From Streptomyces sp. TLI_171 (GTDB lineage Bacteria > Actinomycetota > Actinomycetes > Streptomycetales > Streptomycetaceae), in assembly GCF_003610255.1 (NCBI RefSeq), contig NZ_RAPS01000001.1:1178001-1242000 (forward strand): DNA of 64,000 nt, written 5' to 3'. A program made the position numbers and the translations under genes. The notes below the pieces were generated by a model. It had not been told where the DNA came from. It made no database searches and worked only from the letters and a program-made list of their open reading frames with translations. Positions 16,674 to 24,116 of this stretch are shown in pieces. How positions within the stretch are numbered: position 1 is the first letter of the stretch; each line of letters begins with the position of its first letter.

Positions 16674-17537
16674 TCACTTGCTCGATCCGGCGGCGAAACC
16701 GGCGTAGATGAGCCGCTGCAGGGCGAGGAAGACCAGCAGGGTCGGCAGGATCACCAGGATGGTGCCGGCCGAGATGATCTCCCAGTTGACGCCGAACGGT
16801 CCCTGGAAGCGGAACAGCGAGGTGGAGATGGTGCCGAGGTCGCTGGAGGGCATGTAGAGGAAGGGGATGAAGAAGTCGTTGTAGACGGTCACGCCCTTGA
16901 CGATCACCACCGTGGCGACGGCCGGCTTCAGCAGCGGCAGGATGATCCGCCAGTAGATGGTGAAGGTGTTGGCGCCGTCCAGCCGGGCCGCTTCGTCCAG
17001 CGAGACCGGGATGGAGCGGATGAACTGCAGGAAGATGTAGATCGAGATGATGTCGGTGCCGAGGTACAGCAGGATCGGCGCCCAGCGGGTGTTGAACGCG
17101 CCGAGGTCGTTGACGATCTGGAAGGTGGCGACCTGGGTGGTGACGCTGGGGACCAGGCTGGCCAGCAGGAACAGGGCCATCACCAACTTCTTCAGCCGGA
17201 ACTCGAACCGGTCGATGGCGTAGGCGGTCATCGAGCCGATCAGCACCGTGCCGGCCACCGAGATCAGCAGGATGAACGAGGTGTTGAGGAACGCCGGCAG
17301 CATCTTGCCCTGGGTGAAGGCGATCCGGAAGTTCTCGAAGTTGAACCAGTCGCCGGGCAGGTCGAGCGGCCCGGTGGTCTGGGCCTCCCTGCGCGTCTTC
17401 AGCGAGGTGAACAGGATCACCGCCAGCGGGACCAGCACGACGGCGCTGGCCAGGATCAGCGACAGGTACTTGGCGCCGCTCGCGGCGGCGGAGCGCGGGT
17501 GGATCCGGCGGATCCGCTCGACGGGTGCGGTGGTCAC
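16674..17537 (-). CDS. sugar ABC transporter permease, MalG type
   Basis: A 287-residue inner-membrane permease with about six transmembrane helices. The EAA loop DEAARLDGANTFTIYWRIILPLLKPA (about 185-210) docks onto the ATPase. The CUT1 MalG layout and the companion lipoprotein indicate an oligosaccharide importer. The GTG start overlaps the TGA of the upstream permease gene as GTGA, so translation is coupled and the two subunits are made in equal amounts. No ATPase gene is present in the locus; streptomycete CUT1 importers commonly use the shared ATPase MsiK, so that is the expected partner (established for cellobiose and maltose systems, inferred here). Confidence 0.92.
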   Translation of the reverse strand: MTTAPVERIRRIHPRSAAASGAKYLSLILASAVVLVPLAVILFTSLKTRREAQTTGPLDLPGDWFNFENFRIAFTQGKMLPAFLNTSFILLISVAGTVLIGSMTAYAIDRFEFRLKKLVMALFLLASLVPSVTTQVATFQIVNDLGAFNTRWAPILLYLGTDIISIYIFLQFIRSIPVSLDEAARLDGANTFTIYWRIILPLLKPAVATVVIVKGVTVYNDFFIPFLYMPSSDLGTISTSLFRFQGPFGVNWEIISAGTILVILPTLLVFLALQRLIYAGFAAGSSK

Positions 17538-18505
17538 GACAGTTCCACCCTCTCCTCCGGCACCAGGCGGCGCTGGATCCAGGTGACGAGCAGGATCAGG
17601 GCGAGCAGCACGACGGCGCTGGCCGAGGCGAGGCCGAACTTGTCGAACTTGAACGCCATGTTGATGCTCTGGATGACGAAGGTCTGCGAGCCGTTGGCGC
17701 CGCCGGTCATGATGTACGGGATCTCGAAGACGGCCAGCGAGCCGGACACCGCGAGGATCGCGCTGAGGCTGATCACCGGCTTGATGCTCGGCGCGATGAT
17801 GTGCCGGAACTGCTGCCAGCGGTTGGCTCCGTCCAGCGCGGCCGCCTCGTACAGGTGCGGCGGGATGGACTGGATCGCTCCGAGGAACAGCACCAGGTTG
17901 AGGCCGGTGTACCGCCACACGGACACCCCGGCCAGCGACTTGTTGACCAGGTCCGGGTCACCCATCCAGAGGAACTTGCCGTTGATCCCGACGAGTTGGA
18001 GCAGCGAGTCGAGGGTGCCGTGCGGCTGGAAGAAGTACAGGAAGACGAAACCGATCGCCACGCCGTTGATCAGGTACGGGAAGAACAGGATGCCCTTGAA
18101 CAGGTTCCGGAACTTCGTGTTGAAGCTGAGCACGGTGGCGAAGTACAGCGCCAGGCAGATCTGCACCGCCGCGGCGATCAGGTAGACGCCGCTGACCAGG
18201 AACACCTTGAACAGCTCCGGCCGGGTGAACAGGTCGGTGTAGTTCTTCAGCCCGACGTTGTTCCGCTCCGGGCTGATGCCGTCCCAGTCGGTGAAGCTGT
18301 AGCCGATCATGTCGCCGATCGGCAGGTAGGTGAAGGTCACCAGCAGCGCCAGCGGTACCAGCAGGTACAGCCAGGGGGTGAACCACCAGTGCCGGCGGAC
18401 CCCCTTGCGCCGGGGGGCGCGGCGGTCGGTCGGAGCCGCGGCGCCGGTCGCGGCGGTCTGCGCGGGGGGCTTTCCGGTGCCCCGGTCCCTCTGCAGTGCA
18501 GTCAT
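17534..18505 (-). CDS. sugar ABC transporter permease, MalF type
   Basis: A 323-residue permease with an Arg/Pro-rich cytosolic N-terminus (about 1-40) and six transmembrane helices. The EAA loop is YEAAALDGANRWQQFRHIIAPSIKP (about 225-250). With the protein at 16674 it forms the channel of a CUT1 sugar importer fed by the lipoprotein at 18606. It is separated from that lipoprotein gene by 100 bases holding a hairpin, which probably lowers permease expression relative to the binding protein. Manno-oligosaccharide is the likely cargo from context only. Confidence 0.92.
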   Translation of the reverse strand: MTALQRDRGTGKPPAQTAATGAAAPTDRRAPRRKGVRRHWWFTPWLYLLVPLALLVTFTYLPIGDMIGYSFTDWDGISPERNNVGLKNYTDLFTRPELFKVFLVSGVYLIAAAVQICLALYFATVLSFNTKFRNLFKGILFFPYLINGVAIGFVFLYFFQPHGTLDSLLQLVGINGKFLWMGDPDLVNKSLAGVSVWRYTGLNLVLFLGAIQSIPPHLYEAAALDGANRWQQFRHIIAPSIKPVISLSAILAVSGSLAVFEIPYIMTGGANGSQTFVIQSINMAFKFDKFGLASASAVVLLALILLVTWIQRRLVPEERVELS

Positions 18506-18536
18506 CTTCGTTCCTTCGTAGGTCCTGACACCCGGT

Positions 18537-18593
18537 GAGCGGCGCGGCCCGGCCCGTGGGCTGTCGGGGCGGGGGCGGCGGGCTGCGCCGCTC
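18537..18593 (-). terminator. intercistronic hairpin between binding protein and permease genes
   Basis: GAGCGGCGCGGCCC (18537-18550) pairs with GGGCTGCGCCGCTC (18580-18593), one G-U pair. Its position directly after the binding-protein stop suggests partial termination or 3'-end protection, giving more binding protein than permease, as known for malE-malF in enteric bacteria. Confidence 0.6.
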
Positions 18594-18605
18594 GGTCCCG
18601 GTCGG

Positions 18606-19913
18606 TCAGCCGACCGTCTTCTGCGACTCGGACCACTTCTTGTTCAGCTCGGCGAAGTAGCTGTTCTGGTCGCCGGAAGCGGCGCCGCGGGCGATGTCGA
18701 CCAGCTTCTGCCGGTAGTCCGGGGCGTCCAGGTTGATCTCCGCGCCCTTGTCGATCTTCTTGACCGTGGCCAGCTTCTCCTGGTTCTGGCCGATCATCTG
18801 CACGCCCTGCTCCGTGAACGGCTTCAGGGTGCTGGGCAGTTCGGCGCCCTTGACGGAGGAGATGCCCTGCTCGTTCTGGGCGCTGCCGGACTTGTTGATG
18901 TACCAGTCGATCCAGGCGCGGGCCGCCTCCTGGCTCTTGGAGTGCTTGTTGATCGCGTACTTGTAGTCCGGCTGGAGGACGGTGCACGGCTTGCCGGTGG
19001 TCGACGGGAACGGCATGTAGCCGATGTCGTCCGCGCTCGCGCCGGCCTTGGCGGCGGCGTCGCGCATCTGCGAGACGGACCACGAGCCGAGGTACATCGA
19101 CCCGATCTTGCCGGTGCCCAGCAGGGTCTTGGAGTTGTCCCAGTTGGTGGTGGTCGGATCGTCCTCGGACAGCTTCTGGTTGACGATCGAGTACACCAGG
19201 CTGTCGATGGTGTGGAGGTCGTTGCCGGCGGTCCACGGGGTGGCGGTGGTCGCCATCGCGTCCTTGGCGCCCGGGTTGCAGCTCGGCGAGCCGATCGCGT
19301 CGGTCCACTGCCGCAGCGGCCAGCCGTCGTGGTAGTTGGTGTAGTACGGGGTCGCCTGGCCCTTGGCCTTGATGGCCTTCAGGTCGGCGAGGAACTCCTC
19401 GGGGGTCTTCGGCCACGCGGTGACGCCGGCGTCCGCCCAGACCTTCTTGTTGTAGACGAAGCCGGTCACGGTGCCGTAGTTGGCGATGCCGTAGACCTTG
19501 CCGCTGACCGTCGCGTAGTCGGTCCACTGGTACTGCTTCGACAGCTCGGCGGAGTCGCCCAGCGGGGAGAAGAAGGTCGGGAACTGGGCGATCGACAGGT
19601 CCGAGGGGATCGGCAGCACGTCACCGTAGTTCTCGGTGTTCATGCGGATCTTGACTTCGCCCTCGTAGTCCTTCATCCCCTCGAACTTCACCTTGACGTT
19701 CGGGTAGGTCTTGTTGAACTCGGCGGCGTACTTGTCGAGGGTGCCGTCGCCCAGCTGGTCCGTACGGTTCGTCAGAACCGTGATGGTGCCGGTCACCTTG
19801 GTCGGGTCCGAGTTGACGGTGGGCACGGAGGAGGCACTTCCGCCGCCGTTGCTGCTACACGCCGTGAGCACCACCATGGTCGCGGCCGCGACGGCCACCC
19901 ATCCTCTGCGCAT
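18606..19913 (-). CDS. ABC sugar transporter solute-binding lipoprotein
   Basis: A 435-residue extracellular lipoprotein. The signal MRRGWVAVAAATMVVLTAC ends in a lipobox LTAC with the lipidated cysteine, followed by a Gly/Ser tether. The mature part is a family-1 type sugar-binding protein (GTITVLTNRTDQ, then YYTNYHDGWPLRQWTDAIG near the middle and an aromatic-rich C-lobe). I prefer ATG 19913 because AAGGA lies eight bases upstream; an ATG at 19922 overlaps that ribosome site. It leads an operon with the two permeases. The protein is collinear with the frameshifted copy at 5091-6403. Manno-oligosaccharide is the likely ligand from context. Confidence 0.92.
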   Translation of the reverse strand: MRRGWVAVAAATMVVLTACSSNGGGSASSVPTVNSDPTKVTGTITVLTNRTDQLGDGTLDKYAAEFNKTYPNVKVKFEGMKDYEGEVKIRMNTENYGDVLPIPSDLSIAQFPTFFSPLGDSAELSKQYQWTDYATVSGKVYGIANYGTVTGFVYNKKVWADAGVTAWPKTPEEFLADLKAIKAKGQATPYYTNYHDGWPLRQWTDAIGSPSCNPGAKDAMATTATPWTAGNDLHTIDSLVYSIVNQKLSEDDPTTTNWDNSKTLLGTGKIGSMYLGSWSVSQMRDAAAKAGASADDIGYMPFPSTTGKPCTVLQPDYKYAINKHSKSQEAARAWIDWYINKSGSAQNEQGISSVKGAELPSTLKPFTEQGVQMIGQNQEKLATVKKIDKGAEINLDAPDYRQKLVDIARGAASGDQNSYFAELNKKWSESQKTVG

Positions 19914-19922
19914 CTCGCTCAT

Positions 19923-20249
19923 CCTTCGCGCTGATCGTCCGTTGACACGGGGAAGTGGCAGCCGTGGGGCGCAATCGGTCTCCCTGGCTGCTGGACGCTT
20001 AACGTAGACGTCACGCTCCGGTCATGTCCATAGAGCGGTCAACATCGGTATTTGCGAGTTATGTTGCCAAACAAGGCTCATTTTACTAAACCTTTGCTTA
20101 ATGCATGAGTGGATCAGGTTCGTTACCGGACCGCGATCACGAGGCCCTGGACAACGTTGTCAGAGCGAGTCAGAATCACCGGGTACGATCCGGCAGCGCC
20201 CTGCCCAGGCACCGCGGCGCTCCCCTGCTACACCCGCGGAGACGTCACG
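19923..20249. promoter_or_regulatory. divergent intergenic region between importer operon and ROK gene
   Basis: 327 bases with no gene. Positions 20025-20105 are unusually A+T-rich for this genome (TTTTACTAAACC, TTGCTTAATGC) and probably hold the importer promoter and regulator sites, but I find no clean palindrome or repeat of TTAACCG. TACGAT at 20184-20189 is a candidate -10 for the ROK gene; TTGTCA at 20157 is too far (21 bases) to be a standard -35. Confidence 0.4.
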
Positions 20250-21239
20250 ATGAGTTACGAACTGGCCGGTACCGCCCTCGCCGTCGGACCGGCCTCCGGG
20301 CCGCTGCTCGCGGCCCTCGACATCGGCGGCACCAAGATCGCCGGCGGCCTGGTCGACGCCGACGGCGCGCTGCTGCACCAACTCCAGGTCCCCACCCCCG
20401 CGGACGGCGACCGGCACGAACTGATGGCGGCCGTCGACCACGTCCTCGACGACCTCGCCCGCCTCCCCGAGTGGTCGCAGGTGCGCGCCCTCGGCATCGG
20501 CAGCGCCGGCCCCGTCGACATCGCGGCCGGCACCGTCAGCCCCGTCAACCTGCCCGGCTGGCGCGACTTCCCGCTGCGCTCCGAGGCCGCCGAACACCCG
20601 GCCGTCCGCGACCTGCCCGTGGTCCTCGGCGGCGACGCCGTCGCGATGGCCGCCGCCGAGCACTGGCGCGGCGCCGCCCGCCCCTACCGCAACGCGCTCT
20701 GCCTGGTGGTCTCCACCGGCGTCGGCGCCGGACTGATCCTCGACGGCCGCCTGCACACCGGCCCCACCGGCAACGCCGGCCACCTCGGCCACATCAGCGT
20801 CGACTTCAACGGCCGCCCCTGCCCGTGCGGCTCCCGCGGCTGCGTCGAGGGACTCGCCTCCGGCACCGCCATCGCCCGCACCGCGGCGGAACTCGGCTGG
20901 CGGCCCGGCCCCGACGGCGACACCACCGCGGGCGCCGTAGCGGACGCCGCCCGGGCCGGGCACCCGCTCGCCCTGGCCGCCTTCGACCTCGCCGCCCGCG
21001 CCCTGGCCGCCGGCATCGCGGCCACCGCCACCCTGGTCGAACTCGACGCCGCGGTGATCGGCGGCGGCGTCGGCAAGGCCGGCGCCGTCCTGCTCGACCC
21101 GCTGGCCCGGCACCTCGCCGCCTACGCCACCCTCTCCTTCACCCGCGGCCTGCACCTGGTCCCCGCTCACCTGGGCACCGACGCCGGCCTGGTCGGCGCC
21201 GCCGCCCTGGCCCGGGAAGCGCTCCCCGTGCACCGCTGA
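20250..21239 (+). CDS. ROK-family sugar kinase
   Basis: A 329-residue ROK protein. It has the ATP-binding phosphate-1 motif LAALDIGGTKIAGG (about residue 26), the catalytic Asp in the GDAVAMA region, the ROK signature GHLGHISVDFNG (about 180) and the zinc site CPCGSRGC followed by VEGLASG. There is no N-terminal helix-turn-helix, so it is a kinase (glucokinase, fructokinase or mannokinase type) rather than a ROK repressor. The start ATG 20250 has GGAG upstream; the frame is open further upstream but that part has no homology signs. It is divergent from the importer operon, which suggests phosphorylation of the mannose released from imported oligosaccharides. Confidence 0.87.
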   Translation: MSYELAGTALAVGPASGPLLAALDIGGTKIAGGLVDADGALLHQLQVPTPADGDRHELMAAVDHVLDDLARLPEWSQVRALGIGSAGPVDIAAGTVSPVNLPGWRDFPLRSEAAEHPAVRDLPVVLGGDAVAMAAAEHWRGAARPYRNALCLVVSTGVGAGLILDGRLHTGPTGNAGHLGHISVDFNGRPCPCGSRGCVEGLASGTAIARTAAELGWRPGPDGDTTAGAVADAARAGHPLALAAFDLAARALAAGIAATATLVELDAAVIGGGVGKAGAVLLDPLARHLAAYATLSFTRGLHLVPAHLGTDAGLVGAAALAREALPVHR

Positions 21240-21327
21240 CACCCGCACCACCGGCCGCACACCGCAGACACCCGCACCACGGGCTTCGCGCCGCCCGCAC
21301 CCGCACCACGGGCCTTCGCGCCGCCCG
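21240..21327. repeat. three tandem 29-30 bp repeats after ROK gene
   Basis: Units begin at 21240, 21269 and 21298, each with CACCCGCACCAC. Units 2 and 3 are almost identical throughout (GGGC-TTCGCGCCGCCCG); unit 1 differs in its second half. The array begins directly after the kinase stop codon. Confidence 0.7.
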
Positions 21328-21444
21328 CGGCCGCGCTCCGCTGACGCCCCGTCAGGCCGGTGCGCGGCGGGCGCCGTCCGCCCGTGGCGACCCGGCGCTC
21401 CCGTACGATCGAGGGCACGCAACCTTCGTACCCGGGAGGACCGG

Positions 21445-21843
21445 ATGACGGACCGCAAACCGCCCGGCGTCGACTTCGAGAGCTGGGTCGACCGGCAGAT
21501 CCGTGAGGCTGCCGAACGCGGCGAGTTCGACGACCTGCCGGGCGCGGGCAAGCCGCTCGCGCACGAGAACCTGCCGTACCACGAGATGTGGTGGCTACGG
21601 GAGAAGCTGGAACGCGAGGGCCTCTCCTACCTGCCGCCCTCGCTGGTCCTGCGCAACGAACTCCGCGAGGCCCTGGACACCGCCCGCCTCGCCCCCACCG
21701 AGCCCCTGTTCCGCAAGCGGCTCGCCGACGCCAACGCCCGCATCGACGCCGCCCTCCGCCGCCCCGTCGAAGGCCCACCGCTCGGCCTCGTCCCGGTCGA
21801 CGTCGAGACCGCCGTCGCCGACTGGCGCCGCGCCCGCGGCTGA
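21445..21843 (+). CDS. DUF1992 (DnaJ-homologue subfamily C member 28-like) protein
   Basis: A 132-residue DUF1992 protein. The family core is visible: FESWVDRQIREAAERGEFDDLPGAGKPL, then a WWLREKLEREGLSYLPPSLVLRNE helix, and a C-terminal helical stretch with DANARIDAALRRP. Proteins of this family are found as single domains in bacteria and fused to J-domains in eukaryotes; their function is not settled. Start ATG 21445 has GGGAGG upstream. It is probably a stand-alone gene and is followed closely by a transporter remnant. Confidence 0.88.
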   Translation: MTDRKPPGVDFESWVDRQIREAAERGEFDDLPGAGKPLAHENLPYHEMWWLREKLEREGLSYLPPSLVLRNELREALDTARLAPTEPLFRKRLADANARIDAALRRPVEGPPLGLVPVDVETAVADWRRARG

Positions 21844-21875
21844 GCGCGCGCGACCGCCCGGGCCTTCGCCACCTT

Positions 21876-22343
21876 CGACGGCACTCCGTCGGCCCGGCGA
21901 CGCTGCGCCGCCTCCCGGCCGGCGAGATCGGTGTCATGACGGTGACCGTGGCGGTGGTGGTCGCCACCCGCAACCTGGCGATCGGCGTCGTGGTCGGCTC
22001 GCTGCTGGCGATGGCCGTCTTCGCCAAGCGGGTCGCCCGGCACGCCGAGGTCACCGCCGTCCTCGATCCGGACGGGAGCCAGGTGGTGTACGCCGTCACC
22101 GGGGCCCTGTTCCTCGCCTCCGCCGACGAGCTCGGCCCGCGCTTCGACTACGCCGGCGACCCCGACCGGGTGGTGATCGACCTGACGGGCGCCCACCTCT
22201 GGGACGCCTCGGCGATCGCCGCCCTCGACACCGTCCGCGCCAGGTACGCCCAGCGCGGCAAGCAGGTCGAGATCACCGGCCTGAACCGCCCGAGCGCCGA
22301 CCTGCACGACCGACTCAGCGGAGAGCTCGCCGCCACGCACTGA
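21876..22343 (+). pseudogene. C-terminal remnant of a SulP-type sulfate permease
   Basis: From about 21880 the frame reads HSVGPATLRRLPAGEIG, then the last transmembrane helices (VAVVVATRNLAIGVVVGSLLAMAVF) and a complete STAS domain ending DRLSGELAATH. This is the last 150 or so residues of a SulP anion transporter; the ten or more preceding membrane helices are missing. An ATG at 21936 could start a protein of 135 residues, but without a good ribosome site. It looks like a 5' deletion remnant. The STAS part keeps its expected LTGAHLWDASAIAALD motif, so residual use as an anti-sigma-antagonist-like domain cannot be excluded. Confidence 0.75.
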
Positions 22344-22389
22344 GGCGCGCTCGGGCGGCCTCGTCGCGCCCCCCGGGGAGGCGGGCCGC

Positions 22390-22758
22390 TCAGGCGCGGT
22401 CGTGCAGGGTGACCCGGTAGCCGTCGGGGTCCGCGAAGGTGAAGGTGCGACCGAACGGACCGTCGACCGGCGGCGACACGATGGTGGCACCGGCCGCGGC
22501 GAGGGCGTCGTGGATCTGCTGCGCGTCGGGAGCGTGCAGCCACAGCGCGACGCCCTGCCCCGGCTGGGCGACCGAGTCCGGGTCGACGCCCGGAAGGACG
22601 TCGCGGACCGCGAACGCGATCGGCTCGGTGGCGAACACGACGGCGTGCGGCGGCCCCGCGTCGGAGCGCTTCAGCCCCAGGTACTGCTCGTAGAAGAGGG
22701 CCGAGCGCTCCAGGTCGCGCACCTGCAGCGAGATGAAGTCGGGTCCGGTGACGGGCAT
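22390..22758 (-). CDS. glyoxalase/bleomycin-resistance (VOC) family protein
   Basis: A 122-residue vicinal-oxygen-chelate protein with two beta-alpha-beta-beta-beta units: FISLQVRDLERSALFYEQYLGLK at the N-terminus and GRTFTFADPDGYRVTLHDR at the C-terminus. Such proteins are small metalloenzymes (lyases, dioxygenases) or drug-binding resistance proteins; the expected metal-ligand His near the N-terminus is replaced (ISLQV), so binding rather than catalysis is possible. It is divergent from the MarR gene at 22821 with two identical palindromes between, so it is almost certainly the regulator's target. Confidence 0.88.
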   Translation of the reverse strand: MPVTGPDFISLQVRDLERSALFYEQYLGLKRSDAGPPHAVVFATEPIAFAVRDVLPGVDPDSVAQPGQGVALWLHAPDAQQIHDALAAAGATIVSPPVDGPFGRTFTFADPDGYRVTLHDRA

Positions 22759-22777
22759 GGTCCTGCCTCCTCGTGAG

Positions 22778-22795
22778 ATGTCAGTCTTCTGACAT
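22778..22795. promoter_or_regulatory. MarR-type operator, copy 1
   Basis: ATGTCAG-TCTT-CTGACAT, a perfect 7-4-7 inverted repeat in the intergenic region of the divergent VOC and MarR genes. The same arms recur 27 bases away. Confidence 0.8.
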
Positions 22796-22804
22796 GCGCA
22801 AGGT

Positions 22805-22822
22805 ATGTCAGAATACTGACAT
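22805..22822. promoter_or_regulatory. MarR-type operator, copy 2
   Basis: ATGTCAG-AATA-CTGACAT, with the same arms as copy 1 but a different spacer. Its last two bases are part of the MarR start codon (22821), so a bound repressor would sit on its own gene start: autoregulation. Confidence 0.8.
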
Positions 22823-23282
22823 GAGTCAAGGCGAGCCCGGAATCGAGCTGGACACCTCACTGGGGTACCTGCTGAAAGTGGCCTCCAGCGCCCTGCACTC
22901 CGCGTTGGAGGCCGTGCTGAAGCCCTTGGGCATGACGATCACGCACTACTCGTGCCTGGAGCTGCTCGCCCAGCGGCCGGGCCTGTCCAACTCCGAGCTG
23001 GCCCGCGGCACCTTCGTCACCCGGCAGTCGATGAACGTGCTCCTGCAGGCGCTCGAACGCCAGGGGCACGTCGTCCGCCCGGACCGGGCGCCCGTCGGCC
23101 GGGCCCTGCCCACCGAACTGACCGCGCTCGGGCGCAGCCGCCTCGAGCTGGCCAGCGCCGCCGTCCGCCGGGTCGAGCAGGACATGCTGGCCGGCCTGGA
23201 CGCCGCCGAGCGGGATCAGATGCGGCGCCTGCTCCGTTCGTGCATCGCCTCGCTCGCCGGACCGCCCGCCGCGGCGCCATAG
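22821..23282 (+). CDS. MarR-family transcriptional regulator
   Basis: A 153-residue MarR regulator. The winged helix-turn-helix spans about 30-100 (LGMTITHYSCLELLAQRPGLSNSELARGTFVTRQSMNVLLQALERQGHVVR), flanked by dimerisation helices. Start ATG 22821 (MSQGEPG); the ATG codons upstream in frame fall inside the operators and are unlikely. It is divergent from the VOC gene with twin operators between, so it most likely represses both genes and releases DNA on binding a small, probably toxic or phenolic ligand. Confidence 0.9.
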   Translation: MSQGEPGIELDTSLGYLLKVASSALHSALEAVLKPLGMTITHYSCLELLAQRPGLSNSELARGTFVTRQSMNVLLQALERQGHVVRPDRAPVGRALPTELTALGRSRLELASAAVRRVEQDMLAGLDAAERDQMRRLLRSCIASLAGPPAAAP

Positions 23283-23293
23283 CGCGCCGCCGG

Positions 23294-24058
23294 TTACTTC
23301 AATCCGCCGCTGCTCTGCAGGAGTTGGCCGTTGATCCACTGGCCGTCCGGGGAGCAGAGGAAGTCGACCAGCTTGGCGGCGTCCTCGGGGGTGCCGAGCC
23401 GGGCCAGCGGGGTGGCCCTGGTCATCTCGGCGCGCAGGGCGTCGTCCATCCAGCCGGTGTCGGTGGGGCCGGGGTCGACCACGTTGGAGGTGACGCCGAG
23501 GTGGGCGAGCTCGCGGGCGGCGGCCCGGGTGATGCGGTCGAGAGCGCCCTTGCTGGACCCGTAGGGGAGGTTGCCGACGGTGTGGTCGCTGGTGAGGGCG
23601 ACGATCCGGCCGGTGCCGAACTCGCCGGTGAAGCGCAGGCCGAACTCGCGGATCAGCAGCCAGCTGGCGCGGGCGTTCACCGCGAAGTGCCGGTCGAAGC
23701 TCTCCACAGTGGTGTCGAGCAGGCCGGAGTCGACGGACTCGGCGTGGCTGAGCACCAGGGCGGTGACGGGGCCGAGCCCGGACTCCACCTGGTCGAACAG
23801 CCGGGCCGGGGTGGCGGGGTCGGCGAGGTCGGCGGGCACCGCGAGGTGGCGGGCGCCACGGGCGCGGAGGGCCGCGCCGATCGCCTCGCTCGCGCCCTGC
23901 TCCACGCCCCAGCTCATCCGGGTGTCGTACGGCGTCCAGTAGGTGTGGGCGATGTCCCAACCGGAGGCGGCGAGGCGTTCGGCGATGGCCGCGCCGATGC
24001 CGATCGTCCGGCCGACGCCGGTCACCAGGGCGACGGGGCGGGGTGCGGTGGAGGTCAC
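23294..24058 (-). CDS. short-chain dehydrogenase/reductase
   Basis: A 254-residue SDR. The nucleotide-binding motif is TGVGRTIGIG (about 14-23), the catalytic pair is in YGSSKGALDRI (Tyr-x-x-x-Lys) with the preceding SD for serine, and PGPTDTGWM follows. The extended GVGRTIGIGAAIAERLAASGWDI form resembles the 3-ketoacyl-ACP-reductase-like group. The substrate is unknown. It lies 58 bases after the cytochrome P450 gene on the same strand, which suggests a two-step oxidation of one substrate. It converges with the MarR gene, stops 12 bases apart. Confidence 0.88.
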   Translation of the reverse strand: MTSTAPRPVALVTGVGRTIGIGAAIAERLAASGWDIAHTYWTPYDTRMSWGVEQGASEAIGAALRARGARHLAVPADLADPATPARLFDQVESGLGPVTALVLSHAESVDSGLLDTTVESFDRHFAVNARASWLLIREFGLRFTGEFGTGRIVALTSDHTVGNLPYGSSKGALDRITRAAARELAHLGVTSNVVDPGPTDTGWMDDALRAEMTRATPLARLGTPEDAAKLVDFLCSPDGQWINGQLLQSSGGLK

Positions 24059-24116
24059 GGGCCCTGATCCTGACAGTTCGTCAGCACCCCTGACAATCCC
24101 TTTCCGGGGCCGACCG

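Noticed and set aside
21240..21327. CRISPR-like array
   Set aside because: Only three units, spacers are not distinct (units are contiguous) and there are no cas genes.
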